This document shows, piece by piece, positions 47,632 to 60,197 of a stretch of DNA of 64,000 bases. The notes below the pieces were generated by a model, which worked only from the letters and a program-made list of their open reading frames with translations, did no database searches and was not told the origin of the DNA. Origin of the DNA: Neoarius graeffei (lineage: Eukaryota; Chordata; Actinopteri; Siluriformes; Ariidae); contig NC_083582.1 in NCBI RefSeq assembly GCF_027579695.1, positions 36,547,964-36,611,963 on the forward strand. Reading direction: 5' to 3'. The translations under genes and the position numbers were made by a program. Each line of letters opens with the position of its first letter. Positions within the stretch are counted from its first letter, which is position 1.

Positions 47632-49035
47632 CCTACAAATAAGTGTTCAAAACAAGAGGAACATGTATTTGTCTCTTAAATCCAGGCCGTTCCCTGTAAT
47701 CTGTAACAACGGTTGGAGAAAGTAATGGCAAATAGTGAGTGCACAAACCATAGAAGGTAAACTGTACACAGCGCCAGGGCAGTGTGATGGTATGTCTACT
47801 TTTAGATTGTGTTAGCTTATCAATGAACACACTCGTCACTCGACGAGTTTCACGTCTTTACGACGGATACTTAAATGTGTATTAGGTATTATTGTTGCAG
47901 TCTAAGCAGTCATTGTAGCAGCTAGATGAGCGAGAACCGAAAGGGTCTGTGCCATAAACCGGTATTTCTGTACGGCGTTGCTAACGTGTCGTTACTGTTG
48001 TTATTTCTCCCTCTGCTCGCCCTGTAAATGCCCTACGTCGCTGGATAGCGAAGGTGTTTTCTGCATCTCGCTCCTTTTTCTTGTATGTTCTCCGTTTGTC
48101 GCCTTCCTCGCATTCAAACCAATTCGAGCCGAAGTCCGCTACATGTCCAAAATGGTGGTCGCGTTTACGAAGGTCACGTGACTGAAAAGGGTCTATAGGT
48201 TATAGAAGGTGATAAATTTGTCACTGTTCTTGCTCTCAAATTAGCTTGTTAGCGCCGCTGATCTGAACTCCTAATCACTGCCAAACAATGGGAAAGGTGT
48301 TGATTCCTGCGCAGATGTCAACATGACAGCGCGCAGTGATACCGAGGGAGAGAAAATAGTGCCAAGCGATTTCGAGGTCTGACTTTTTATTCGGCAATGG
48401 TTTTGTGATGCAAATATATCACTCTTTTGAACACATACTGTTTTGAGAGGAAAAACGTTTTACTTTCGTGACCCCAACAAACTTGCCGGACTACTTTCGT
48501 CTGGACCAAAACTGGACAAGAACTGGACTCACAGGATGCTGTCAGGGGTAAGTCAGTGTGTTTGCACGACACTATTGATGGGGATGCCATACAGATTCAT
48601 GTCAAAAATCCCGAACTATCCCTTTAATTACTGTTTGTGTCACAAAAAAAAAAAAAACAACTAATTTGCACCTTTAAAATGGTAGGCATGTTGTGTAAAT
48701 CAAATGGTGCTCACCCCCCCAAAATGCTTTTTAATTCCAGCTTGTAATGCAACAAAACAGGATGAACACCAAGGGGGATGAATACTTTTGCGAGACACTA
48801 TAACATGGAATAGAAAAAAAAAGCAAACCAATAAGTTACAGTCAGTTTGATTTTTGGGTAAGAACGACAGTCTTTTGTAGAGTAGCGACTCACAGTGATG
48901 AGGAATAACACACAGATTTTGCCCGGGGAGGAGGTTTTAGCCATCGCTTATAGTGCATGTGAAGTCTGAGGCATGATGTTTGTAACGTACCCTGCTGTTT
49001 ACTGTCTAGCAAAAGAAAATAAAGCAGATACTTAC

Positions 49036-49167
49036 TTGTGGCATTTTTACCGTCTCTGCTGACCCATTTCTTTAATAGCATGAAACTCTGAGCTGTCAAC
49101 GAGTTGGGGTTGTCCACACGGATGTGATTTATCTCATCAACCGAGAAATCCATTTCTCTAGCCAGCT
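49036..49167 (-). CDS. ank3: ank3 exon, death domain core
   Basis: This 132-nt exon encodes ELAREMDFSVDEINHIRVDN, then PNSLTAQSFMLLKKWVSRDG and KNAT. These are helices 2-5 of the death-domain fold. Donor gtaagt. The intron that follows (43488-49035) contains a five-level transposon nest. Confidence 0.96.
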
Positions 49168-49449
49168 CTGCAACACGTTAAAAATAGATTAGCATTCCGT
49201 CTCTCTTCCAGACGCATGCACATAATAATACTGCAGCGCAAGCGGGTCAGGAGAGTGCAGATGGTACTGCCTACTGATCACACCCAGAACCATTCTGCGC
49301 AAACCATGGCAAAACAAACAAACAAAAAAACACCTGCCATATTTACTCAGTATAAAGCTGCAGGTCAGGAAACAGCACTGTCAAATATTCATTTTTGAAG
49401 TTTCCAATAAATAAAAGGTAGAAACATTGCCTTGGATTGTTTCTCTTAC

Positions 49450-49524
49450 CAGTCCAACTTAGGCCAAGATGATCAGCCACGATAGCCATTCGCAGGTCTG
49501 TCCTCTCGCAAGGACTCTGAGGGC
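49450..49524 (-). CDS. ank3: ank3 exon, start of death domain
   Basis: This 75-nt exon encodes PQSPCERTDLRMAIVADHLG then LSWT, the beginning of the ankyrin death domain. Acceptor ..actaatag, donor gtaaga. The phase fits a giant exon ending one base into a codon. Confidence 0.95.
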
Positions 49525-50179
49525 CTATTAGTAAAAAAAAAACAAAAAACCAATAAATAAATAAATTCGGTAACTAATACAATTTAACATAATAAAAATG
49601 AGAAAACTGGTATAACCTTTTCCCCAGAAATTAATTTTATTTTTGGATATTTTGAGGAGAAAACACTGTTTTAAGGCATCTGGTTAATAATTTGTCAGTG
49701 GTGTTAAAGAGTAAGCTTGCAAAGAATAATTTGTCACTAATCTAGAATTCTTCTTACAATAAAAACAAAACAAAACAAGAAAACCTCACTGGATACATGA
49801 TGATGAACAAGACTCACAAATGAACAATGGACAATTGTTTCAAATGCTTGAAAATTTTCTGCATAAGACCAATAGTCAAATAATTCATACAAGCTACTGC
49901 TTAGCACTCTGCATAGGCGACAATCTGTCTAGCGCCCCTCTGATATTAGCATGCTACAATAAAACTGACTACATTATATTGGGTGAAATCATAATAAGAG
50001 ACACAAGTACACAAAGAGAGAAAGATGAAAGTGACAGAAAAGACAACTACAGTTAAATCACGCCACAAGCAATCACAATGGATCATGCAACTAAGATCAT
50101 ACAAGTGGAAAATTTTACAAACTAGGCTCGATTTCCACGCTGGGGGCCACTTGAGACCCAGCACCCTGACTGCCTTCAC

Positions 50180-53100
50180 TTCCACTCGTCCTCTTACTCC
50201 TCCTCCTCCTCCTCCTGTCTCTGCCGGCCTGCTCAACCTCTGCTCTCACGTCTCTAGCAGACCTGGATGTAGTAGTGGAGGGCTGGGATGCTTCTGACAA
50301 AGAGGTGTTCCTGGATGTGCTCCTTTCTTCTTCCTTATCATCTCCCTGCATCTTTTTGTCTTCATCGGCATGGCAGTCCACACGCTTTACTGTTTCACTA
50401 GCCTTCGAGTTAGCAATTTTGCCCATGGCCTGCACCTGCTTCTGGCTTGTCTTACTTTTTGATGCGCTTGGAGGGTCTGTCTTGGATGTACTTTTAGCTG
50501 CTAATACCTGAGTTCTTCTTTTCCCTTTCACTAAAGTGCTTGTCCTACTTTTTTCTATTGAAGAAGAACTAAGAGGATCTTTTTTAACATTCAACACCGG
50601 GATGCGAGATTTAGGCTTCACAATTGGGAATGGATCTAGCCTTTTGCTGGGCACTGGTTTCATTTCTTTGTTTGATAACTGTAAACTTATACCTGCACTC
50701 CTATCGCCTTTTGTTGAACGGAGTTCCAGTACTGGCAACCTAGATTTTAGTGGCTTTCTTTTCACATCCTTGCATCGTGGAATTATTTTTTCTTTGTTCA
50801 CAGCACTTTGGTCATGACATTGAGGAATTACATTTGCCTTGTTCGTATCATTGCTCTCTTCTCTCGCTAAATCAGGGTCTGTTTTGAGTAAATCCTCTGG
50901 AATATGCTTAATGTAGCTGGACTCGGGATGTGCGTGCTGAAGCTGTTCTATAGTGCTGTACTGTATACACTTATTTGCAACACTGGAGGCCTGTAGATTA
51001 TTGTTATTATTGCAGTTCTGTGTCTGGATACATTTCTGCTCTGTCTTTGATAAATCTGTCCTCTGCTCGTATTGGCTTTCTGTACTTGTTTCTGGTTTCA
51101 AGCTTTCTGAAGCTAGTGATGTTTTAAGTGTCAGACTGTCCCAGTCCACACACACCAAATCCTTATTCTCACCCGAGGTGTCTTTGACTCCTATCTTAAA
51201 AGAGGAACACAAATTAGAACTGACTTCTGAATATGAGGGTGGCTCCATAATGTTGTCATGAGATGGAGTGTCCGAGCGATCAGAGCAAATCTGAATGATA
51301 TTGTATGAGATTACTGAGCTGTTATCCATCTTAACCTGTGCATGCTCTACTTGCTGTGGTTGTGATGTGACTACACTTGGATTTGTGACCCCTTCCCTTT
51401 TATTCCCAGGTCTCCGTCCATATAAATGCTCACCAATCTGGAAAAACTGCAGCCTCTCTTCAACAAAATCCCGTTTGCTCATGTCAATTGCACCACTGCG
51501 GGTCATCTCAAACATCTTCCCTTCATGGAAGGGGAATGGGTTAGGTTCACTAGTTGGTGTGCTTTCATCAGTTGGAGTTCTTGCAGGAGTCGTGTCAGGG
51601 GTAGTCGCTTGAGACTTCTCATCTATAGCTAGCCCGAAAGGCTTGGGCTCATCATCTTTAATTCTAGCGTCAACAACTTCATCATCTCCTCCTTTGCTTG
51701 ACCAAGGATCAAAGTCCAAGCCTTTTGTTGCAACAGTTTTAAATGGAGTATTAAACTCTTCCTCAAGCTTGTAGCTAAAGTAAGTGTCAGGCAGTCCTTC
51801 TTCCTTTGATTGCGTTTTGTCCTTGTCCTTCTCTTTTCCATTTTCAGCCTTTTTAACAGAAGGGTCACTCTTAGCATTTGCCTTTTTGTACTCCTCAGTT
51901 GGTGATTCCTCTTCAATTACTTCTAGTTTACTTTGGCTGAAAGAACGATCACTAGGCCTAAGCATGCTTTCTGATGCCCAAATGTCTTTTCTGTTGTCGC
52001 TGGAAAATCCAAATGGTTTTGTATCATGTTCATGAAGGCCATCATCCTCATCCTGAAAGTCATATCCATCCAGAGAATCGATCTCTGTGGCATCTGTGTC
52101 ATGAGAGAACTCGGCAGTTGTTGCTATTGAGCAGTCTGTAATAGATTGGTCATTGCCATTTTGTTCATAGTCATTATCTTCTGCCTTGCCATTACCATTT
52201 ATCCCAGATTCTTTATGATTGCCATTTCGGTCATGTTTTTTGGGTTTGGATTCCTTCTCGTGGTCCTGCTCCTCAATTTTAAAGGTATATTTCTTGACAG
52301 GAATGGGTTGAAATACTGATTCATCTTCACTTGAGTCACTGTCATTAGCTCCTGGAGGCACAGGGGATGGAGGATGGACTCTAATTATGGGCTCAGCAAG
52401 TAGATGCTTATCATGCTCCTCCTGGAGGTTCACCTCCATCAAATCGGTGTCCATCTCTAAGGAAGGACTGGACCCTTTTTTCTCAGTTTGTGATGAATCA
52501 GGGTCCAAGGGAGGGGGAGGAGGAAACTCTATGTAGGCAACCCGTTTGTCTTTACTTGTCTGTCGGGTATCCTGACACCTGTTGGCTGGCATGGTGTCTC
52601 TGAGCTTTTCTGGGGCAGGTTCTTTAAATGTAAATGCTTTGCCTTGCTCTGAATCCTCTGATTCTTCTGAAACTTCAGCTATTGGACTAGCACTGCCTGG
52701 TATGAATGCCATGAAACATTCAGGGGTTCTTGAGGTAAGATCATAACTGACTTCTTCAGAGCTAGGTGTTTCTGGGGTCATGGGACTTTTCCCAGAACTA
52801 TCAAGAAAGGATATCTGTTCTAATGTGTCATCATCTGGGCTACCCTGAGGGGATGTCGGCTGTCTCTGTTTGACCGTGTAAATTGTTCGGCTCTCTGAAC
52901 TGACTATTTTCCTGACAGATCCATTTGCCCCTCCTGCTAAATCTTTGTCACCTTGTTTTCCTACTTGTACACTGACATAAACTGGTAATGTTTTCAGTCC
53001 TTTGAAACTTTCTCTGGTGGTGACCGTGGTAACCTTTTCCACTGCACTAGTATCATTGTAGTTGCCTGAACTTGGATCTTTGAAACCACCACCCTCTGCA

Positions 53101-56100
53101 GAACCTTGAAACGCCTTTGTTACAGCCTCTTCCCTAGACAGTTCTGAGCGACCCTGAACTCTTGTTTTAGCTAAGGTAGGTATATGTGATGGACTCTTTT
53201 CCAATTGTTTAACAACTGTGTCTTGTTTTGCTTTCTTTGCTTGATCAGTATCAAGAAGACCGGATGACATTCTCACAGGAATTTGTGATTCTATGATCTT
53301 TTTTTTAAGGGTCTTGATTTGTGTATCATCACTGTCAATGTGGTTAGTTTTTGATTTCAATTCTGCTTGTATCTCTTTTACAAGCAGCTCATTTTCAAAA
53401 TGCTGCCCCTTAAGGTCGACACTGATTGCGCTCTGCTTGTCAATACTACTAGCATCTTTTAAAGAGTTACGGATTTGTTCCTTACCACTTTCAATAGTTC
53501 TGACTTTATTGCCGTCACTAAGTTTTTCATCCGTTTCATCTTTTGGCTTACTGACCTTTTCAAACTGTGGCTTGCGCAAAATGGTGTCGGGTGTTTCAGA
53601 TGAACATGATGCAATGCCAAATTTACTAACAGATGAACTTTGCCCAGAGATCACTTTACTTTTATCACCCTCTGCAGATTTGTTCAGAGGCTTTCCTTCC
53701 TCTGTCGTATCTACCTTTGAAGCCTTTGAGCCAACAAAGAACTGATACACGGGTAACTTACTTTCTTGAAGTTTTTTCACAGGTGGTTTTGATTGTGTAC
53801 TTGGGATACTTTTATCTTGATTTTGGACCTCTGTTTCAAATTTTAGCCGAACAGAGCTCACTCTGGAAGTCTTAACTTGAACTGGGGGAGAAATATCACC
53901 TGTCTTTGACTGCCAAGCACCGTTTTCCTGTTTTGATTTGTCCTCATTTAAGCGTGACTGCACATGCCTTTCTGGGCTGCTTGGCAAACTAGTGCTTTTT
54001 CTTTCATTCATGCTACCAAGCAATTTCTGTTTCCCCTTATCCCATTCATCAGAGCTCATTTCAGCTTTCGGCTTTGTTTTCTGAGGACTACTGCACACTG
54101 AGCTTGGGCCTGACCGTGTCTCTCTGAAGTCTCTCATGGGAACCTTTTTCTCAGGGGACTGAAGCTCATCATTTAGCTTTTCTGTTTTGTCTCTAAAAAA
54201 CTGTGAAACCTCACTCAGTTTTTCTTCGGCCTCTTTGACAGTTTGGTCAACGCGATCTTCATATATGAGTTTGTCTCTATTTCTGTCTTGCTTATCTTGG
54301 GTGAAGCGCATCCTGACTGTATGTTTGGGGCTGCCAGGTTCTGTTGTATAGTGCAACACTGTCAGCTTATCATACTGATCTTTATGGAAAAATCTGTCGG
54401 ATGTCTCCCTTGCTGGCCTGAAAATGGATTCTTTTTTGGAGCCATAAAATCCTTCTGCTCCTAATTCAGGAGTGATGCCATTTCCCTGGTTAATGACTAA
54501 ATCCTCAGTATCAGACTGTGCTGTGTCTAATTTTTCTGAAAGAAGCATTTTCTCAGCAAATCTATATGACTCTCCCCTCAGCTCAGACAATTCATCGTCA
54601 TGATATTCAATGGACTGCTGGCTTAGGAGTTTAAAAGCTTTATATGAGTCATCAGCAGCGAGCTGAGCAGAACCGGGTCGACTCTCCTCCTCTTGAGAAA
54701 CAGGTGTATTGACTCTAGAGGTTTCTAAGAAAGAGGGCACTGTTTCCTCAGTAGTAAACAGTTCATCATCTTGCAGGGCCCCAAAATCACCGTCAACTCT
54801 GTTAGAAAGTTCTTTCAGACCACGGCTGCCTTTGCTAACGTACTCGGGGTGTTTCTTTGTCTCTCGGATTATTACCTCTGTTGGGTCTGTTGTGTTGCCT
54901 TTCTCTATGTGAACCTCAATTATTCTTTCAACTTTTGGTTTTGTGTCCTTGTCAAGGAACCGTGGTGTTAATTCATCTCCTTTGATAGAATCCTTACTAG
55001 CCTTGTGTTCAAATAGCCCAGCCAATTCTTTGGAAGGGTCTCTCCCTGACTGGAAAGCTTTCATTATGTCTCGAACTGACATGGTTTCTTCAATTCTGTC
55101 CGAGCCTGCCTCTTTCAACTGGGGTTTGTGGTAGACCATTCTGGTTGTGGTGGTTATATGAGTTTCCTCTTTCAGACACATACTTTTGCTCATTACAGAA
55201 TCATCTTCAGAACTGACTTTCATCTGGAAGGCCTTTACTTTATCTTTGATGGAGCCAGCAGCGGAATCCGCTTCAATGCAAGCAGGTGACTGCACGGCGG
55301 CAGGTTCTTCCAATAGGGGCTCACAGGCCTCCTCAGGATGTTCATAGCTTCTGATGACATGAACAACCTCTGTTCTGGTTTCTGTTATGACTGGGGGAAT
55401 AGGGACATCTGAAAAGAGAGGTTTGGGTCCTGTGCTCTCTGCACTTTGCGGAGCCGAAGGAGTTTTTTCGCTTCGGGTTTCAAAACCACTGTCTGAGAGT
55501 GGGCTTTTATCCTGATCATGGGAAAAGTCATCAGGGGATTCCAAAATTGCATCTGTACCACTGTATGAATCGGTTAATTTACACAAATCTTTCTCTGAAG
55601 GAGAGGTGCGCATGCCTGGAGGTGGCATTTTGAGTTTATGCTCAGATTTGAAAGTGCGTTTCTGTTTTTCCTCTCCCTCCTTCATTTCATTATATTTGCT
55701 CTTTTCACCAGCAATTTTTGAAAGTGAACTAGCACCAATGTCATTCATTAAGTAGTCAACCACCTTGGCTAAATTCAGATCTTTGTCTTGCACTGACTGT
55801 GGTCTCACTGGGAGGGTGGATTCAAATGCAGGATGGGATTTCAGGACACACTGTTGAGCCTCTTCTATTTCATCTTTAGAGAACTCTTCCCACTCATCCT
55901 CAGATGCTTTGTCCTTAGTGCATACTTTTGTCTCATTCAGTACATCCTTAGAGAGGATTTCACTGACTTTCACAAGATCTTCTTTAACTTTTTCAACTAA
56001 ACTGAAAGGTTCCTCATCTTCCATTTTAGATTCCTTGGTAGCCTGCGACTGATATGACTTCGATACGTTAGCGGCATCAGTTTGCAATATGGCAGTCATT

Positions 56101-57340
56101 TTTATAAGACCCTCTTTCATGTCTGCTACGTCCCGCAAAATATCTTGACTTGATGACATTTGTGAGGCAGTGGCTGATTTAAATGCTGATGATGGGATAA
56201 AGAGTTGGGGTTTTGAGGGCTTAGCTCTGGGAGTAAATGATGGCGTTTGAGTGGTTGACACTGTGTCTAATAACTTCTTTTCTTGGGGCTCAGGGAGAAC
56301 ATTCACTAAAGAAAAAACTGGTACGGTCATAGCACTAGTCGATAGTGGGGTACCAGAAGGACTGGGGGCTCTATAGGACCCATACACTGAATTTGACACA
56401 TTTGATCTCAGAGGAGACGACATGGATTTTATTGTGTCATAGCTGGATGTAGAATAGCCAATTAGAGTTTTTTCAGCCTCACAAAAAGCTGCACTAACAC
56501 TGGAAGCAGCTGCTTGTGTTGTAGCTTGTATCCTCTCCTGCAAACTGCTAGTTCCTTCTGAGAGTAAACGGGGTGATATAGAAGAATAAGAAGGATATTT
56601 GACTGGTGACACAGATCCGTTAAGAAAGACCGTTTCAGTTGAGGCAACAGTAGGCCCAGCTGGTGAAGAGAACGATGAGAGAATTGTTCCATTGGAGACC
56701 GTACCTCGATCTGGAGAAGTTTTCATAGACGACAGACTTGTTAAGGTTTTAAATGTGGGTGTTGCTGCAGTAGTAGCGGAAGTAAGAGTTGATCGGGCTG
56801 ACAAAGCTGAAGAATACAAATTTGCAACTGACTTTGGAGATTCAGGGGGGGTCATTGTGGAGAATGTTCTATCAAGTATAGAACCAGATGTTGGTCCAGA
56901 GATAGGTCTTGAAGACAGTGAAGCAGCAAGTCCTTTGATCGATACAGGATCTGTGCTGGTTTTAAAAGATGAAGACATGAGACCACTAGAAACTGGAGAA
57001 GGGTACTGGCCTTGCTGAACGACAGTTTTTATAGGTGAAGATATAGATCTGTATGTTCTAATGGGTGATGCTATGTCACTAACAGACTTTACAGGAGATG
57101 CATTTGTGGTTCCCAGGGTGGACTTGAGTGGAGAAGCTGAGGTTAATGACCAGACTGACTTTAATGGCGAAGCAGATGGCGTGTTGGAAGGTGAGCTGGA
57201 GAGGGAACCCAGTCCACATTTTGTTTGCCCAGGGATGGTAACAGGAGCAGCCGACCATGCCTGGTAAGATCTTGTTGAAAAGACAGGTTTGTGAGGGTAA
57301 CCAGCAGGCAGTGTTCTTGTTGTACTTCGCTCAACTGTTT
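50180..57340 (-). CDS. ank3: ank3 giant (neuronal) exon
   Basis: A single open frame of about 2,390 codons. In neurons the giant exon makes the 480/270-kDa isoforms needed to build the axon initial segment. It starts after ..tgtttaaag with KTVERS, then a Ser/Thr-rich part with repeated SPxK motifs (SNTPSASPLKSVWS). Next come acidic blocks (EDEWEEFSKDEIEEA), conserved islands such as MSVRDIMKAFQSGRDPSKEL and SQFFRDKTEKLNDELQSPEK, and the block NDQSITDCSIATTAEFSHDT. It ends in a basic RRRRRRSKRT stretch. Short SxIP-like motifs (KSRIPV, ESQIPV) are candidate EB1/EB3-binding sites. Several GT donors at 50164-50185 keep the required phase 1; the best-looking (gtgaag) gives the end used here. Without splicing the frame reads on to a stop at 50115. 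Confidence 0.96.
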
Positions 57341-58495
57341 CTTTAAACAGACAAATTAAAATCCAACACAAAATCAACAAAAATGGTTGAAAAACAGAGA
57401 GACCAGAGGGGAAAAATTGGTCAGTGGTGCTTGTATCACAGAAGAAAGAAGAACAATGCTTCATGGTGGTACAAATGAGTTGAATGATGAAGAGCAAAAA
57501 ATAAATAATAATAATAATAAAAAAAATCACTGTGATCCATGGTCCACAAATGGCACACATAAATTAAATAAGTCCAACAAAGGAGACGACAAGACCCTCC
57601 CTCCCACCAAAAAAACAAACAAAAAAAACAACAACAAAAATAAAATCACACTGACATAATGAACAAGACAATAAACCAAACTGCAAAATGGCACGACAAA
57701 TGCAGAGAATCCAGAGGAAAACAATTCTCTTTTGACTTTAGATGTGCTACATTCCCCTCTTACTGGCTACCTTGATTTTACTAAAGTGCCTTTTATCTGT
57801 TTGGAAAAAAGAAAAAAAAAAAAAACCCAGGTTCATTCCAAATTCGGGTATTCTGACAAACCAGAAATTCATATTACTAAACAAAAATATGCTATCCTAT
57901 TGTCTGTGCTTTAGCAAATTGTACTATTGCAAAGAGCAGGCTACGTGAGTAGGTCTTAAGTCCGTAATAACTCATCATGCAGGACTGAGTAGTTTTGGTG
58001 ACAGGCAATTCAGTGCAAACTGTGAAAGCATCTGAGAGAAAGTCTGTCCGTGACTCTCCATGCATTTCTGTCAAAAAATAAATGAAAACTCAGCACAATC
58101 ACAAAGCCAAAAGGAGCAATACTTAGTTGTAGGAGGGGATGAAAAAGGAGGAGACTATGACTTAATATGTCAAGTAAAGAAAAATTATTATGGATATTAA
58201 ATGAGTAACTTCATTGTATTCTTGCCAATGAGAAAAGAGAACAGAGATAGTGAACAATGTCTAACAAAGTGAGCAGGCACAGCACAGCAACTCAAATATC
58301 ATAAGAACCCATGCAAAAATAAACTGTATAGAACAAGCATGAGGACTTTGTTATGCGTGGCAAGAATGTGCAGATATAACATTTGCATTTTCAATTGGTA
58401 AATATTCTATACTGGTCACATGTTAGCTTTTATGTTAACTTTACACACTGCTAAATGTTACTCTCCCAAGAATGTTAATGAAATATCACACTCAC
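57341..58495. other. ank3 intron upstream of giant exon
   Basis: About 1.15 kb of intron with no element or gene. A-rich tracts near 57500-57640 and 57810. Confidence 0.55.
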
Positions 58496-58577
58496 TCAAT
58501 CCAGGCTCAGTCAGATAGCTGTACCGCTTACGTAAGGCTAGAGATGCAAAGGTATGACGTCGTTCTGGCTTTTCAGT
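58496..58577 (-). CDS. ank3: ank3 exon preceding the giant exon
   Basis: This 82-nt exon encodes TEKPERRHTFASLALRKRYS then YLTEPGL. The FASLALRKRYSYLTEPG block is conserved in all three vertebrate ankyrin types and links the spectrin-binding supermodule to the death-domain region. Acceptor ..gttgttgcag, donor gtgagt. It leaves one base that completes a lysine codon with the giant exon. Confidence 0.94.
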
Positions 58578-59291
58578 CTGCAACAACAATAACAAAAATG
58601 TCCTATAAATTCCCCCCCTTATCAGCCCTGAATGTCAAGCTATGTTAGTAATTTGAGTTTATTCTCAGAATTTGAAACCTGACTTTACTACATTAAATTG
58701 TCTGACTGTGCCATGATCTAAAATTATACTGTGTTTCTGTATTCATGACTTCAGCTAAACTGTTGTATGTACATCTAAGAATAAAACAAAAATTTTTATT
58801 TCTATATGGGGCAGTTGGTGCTATGTTGTAAAAGACTGGTACTGGTAATGATGTGAACCATACACTTTCTCATTGGTTGTGCTGTGATAATGTTATTAAA
58901 ATAATTTTTAAAAATATGAAACATGGACTATAAAATTAACATTATCTTTATTCCCCATAGACATGTTATGTAGTTTACATCTAAAAAAACAAAAAAAAAA
59001 AGTGGTAACAATCTTAAACCATTAAACTAAGCCATTGGTTATCTTTAAAGCAATGTGACAGAGTACAAAGATGGGTAAATAAAAATGATGGCAATCTTTC
59101 GCCAGTGATATGAAATATATGTGGTCTTACAGTGTATGGAGTTAAGCCAATGCAAATTTACCAAATCATACAATAAAGCCCCATGACAGGCAATAGCTGC
59201 ACAATGTGTGGTTTCACAGAGCAAATACCTAGAAACTAAAGCAAATGAATCACCAGCACACCACATGGAACTGAGGGGACAGGACTATTAC
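58578..59291. other. ank3 intron
   Basis: Unique AT-rich intron. Nothing recognised. Confidence 0.55.
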
Positions 59292-59318
59292 CTCTTCGTC
59301 AGGATCTGAGTCCATATC
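59292..59318 (-). CDS. ank3: ank3 27-nt microexon
   Basis: A 27-nt in-frame microexon follows an ..aaccaaaag acceptor and precedes a gtaata donor. It encodes DMDSDPDEE. Human ANK3 carries a similar acidic stretch (ESDQDDE) between the UPA domain and the next conserved block, which supports the call. The acceptor lacks a strong pyrimidine tract, as is common for regulated neuronal microexons. Skipping it would keep the frame. Confidence 0.7.
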
Positions 59319-59752
59319 CTTTTGGTTCCCAAGATGCATTGCAGAAACGGGGAATAACGCAATGGAGAGCAAGGGGTAAGAAACATCAGGATGTGAAAAG
59401 GGCGTTTGTGAGTACACAGAAAAGAGCCACCGCAAAGCCACAGCAAAGAAACAGAAACGAAAAATAAAAGTGAACTTAAAAGATACAGGAAGCAACCACA
59501 AATTATACCATTGAAAAAAAAAAAAAAAGCATAAGCCTGTGCACCGTCAGCCAAAGCATGGTTCCAAATCAAAATTCTGATTTGGTCAGCCATAGCCACA
59601 GCAACAACCAGAGAGAAGCTCAAAACAGATAAAAGACACACTCAGGCAGTTTTGACCAAGTTTATCCCTTATCGCTGCAAACACTGATCTACCTTTCCTG
59701 AGTATGATGATGACATGATATGACACAGATGACTTGATAATTACAACCTTAC
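59319..59752. other. ank3 intron upstream of the microexon
   Basis: Nothing recognised apart from an A run near 59514-59527. Confidence 0.5.
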
Positions 59753-59875
59753 CTTTTTGAGCGCAGGCAGAGTGATGTTTAAATTACAGACAGCAGTCTG
59801 GGGAAGCCCCTTTGCGTTTTTAATCTCTCTGAGGAAGGACAGCCGTCCACAAGGTTCTTGGCTGTTGTCCCTCAC
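59753..59875 (-). CDS. ank3: ank3 exon, end of UPA domain
   Basis: This 123-nt phase-0 exon encodes [17 protein letters not shown] then [19 protein letters not shown]. It closes the UPA domain. The donor is gtaagg. Human ANK3 reads [15 protein letters not shown] at this place. Confidence 0.94.
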
Positions 59876-60197
59876 CTTTGGTGATTCAGTGTAGAATGTA
59901 CAGATAAGCATGAAGAACACATGTAAAACACGAGTTTTTACAGAAACCATGACCACAGCCCCTCTTGAATTCCCCTCTCTTAAAGAAACAAGACCCATTG
60001 CGATAAAAGCCAGTGCAGTTGTAGGGCATTTCAGAAAGTTATAGAAGATTAGCATATGTTTGGTGGTCTGGAAAAACCTGTTGAAAAACCAGGGGCTCCC
60101 AGGTCACCACACATACAGCGCAAACACTTAATCTCTAGTGATGGATATTTTCTATGTATTGTAAACAAGTTGGAAAAAAAAGAACCAACCACATTAC

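Larger units (their letters stand above)
46773..48195 (+). mobile_element. TIR element carrying a THAP exon, nested
   Basis: Inverted ends TAGACCCTTTTCACGTGACG.. and ..CACGTGACTGAAAAGGGTCTA, about 55 bp long (sharing CCATTTTGGACATGTA), flanked by TA. It contains the THAP exon at 46902-47049 and a nested hAT MITE. Confidence 0.82.
45349..48623. mobile_element. long-TIR DNA element (about 300-bp inverted repeats)
   Basis: GGATAGTTCGGGATTTTTGA (left) is mirrored at the right end. Homology continues for about 300 bp to GCACTATTTTCTCTCCC and TCACTGCGCGCTG. Flanks fit a TTAA (or TA) target duplication when compared with the empty site in Tc1 copy B. The interior holds one hAT MITE and a THAP-carrying TIR element. 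Superfamily unassigned (piggyBac-, Kolobok- or ISL2EU-like are possible). Confidence 0.85.
43585..48800 (-). mobile_element. Tc1/mariner copy C hosting a five-level nest
   Basis: TIRs CACTGTCTTGCAAAAGTATT (left) and the complement of TAGTGTCTCGCAAAAGTATT (right), flanked by TA (43583-43584, 48801-48802). Same family as copy B. Its own sequence is about 1.6 kb; the rest is a SINE (43772-44145) and a 3.3-kb long-TIR element (45349-48623). Located in the ank3 intron between death-domain exons. Confidence 0.92.

Noticed and set aside
56599..57018. Plus-strand 139-codon frame within the giant exon
   Set aside because: Antisense shadow; the minus-strand frame is conserved ankyrin-G.
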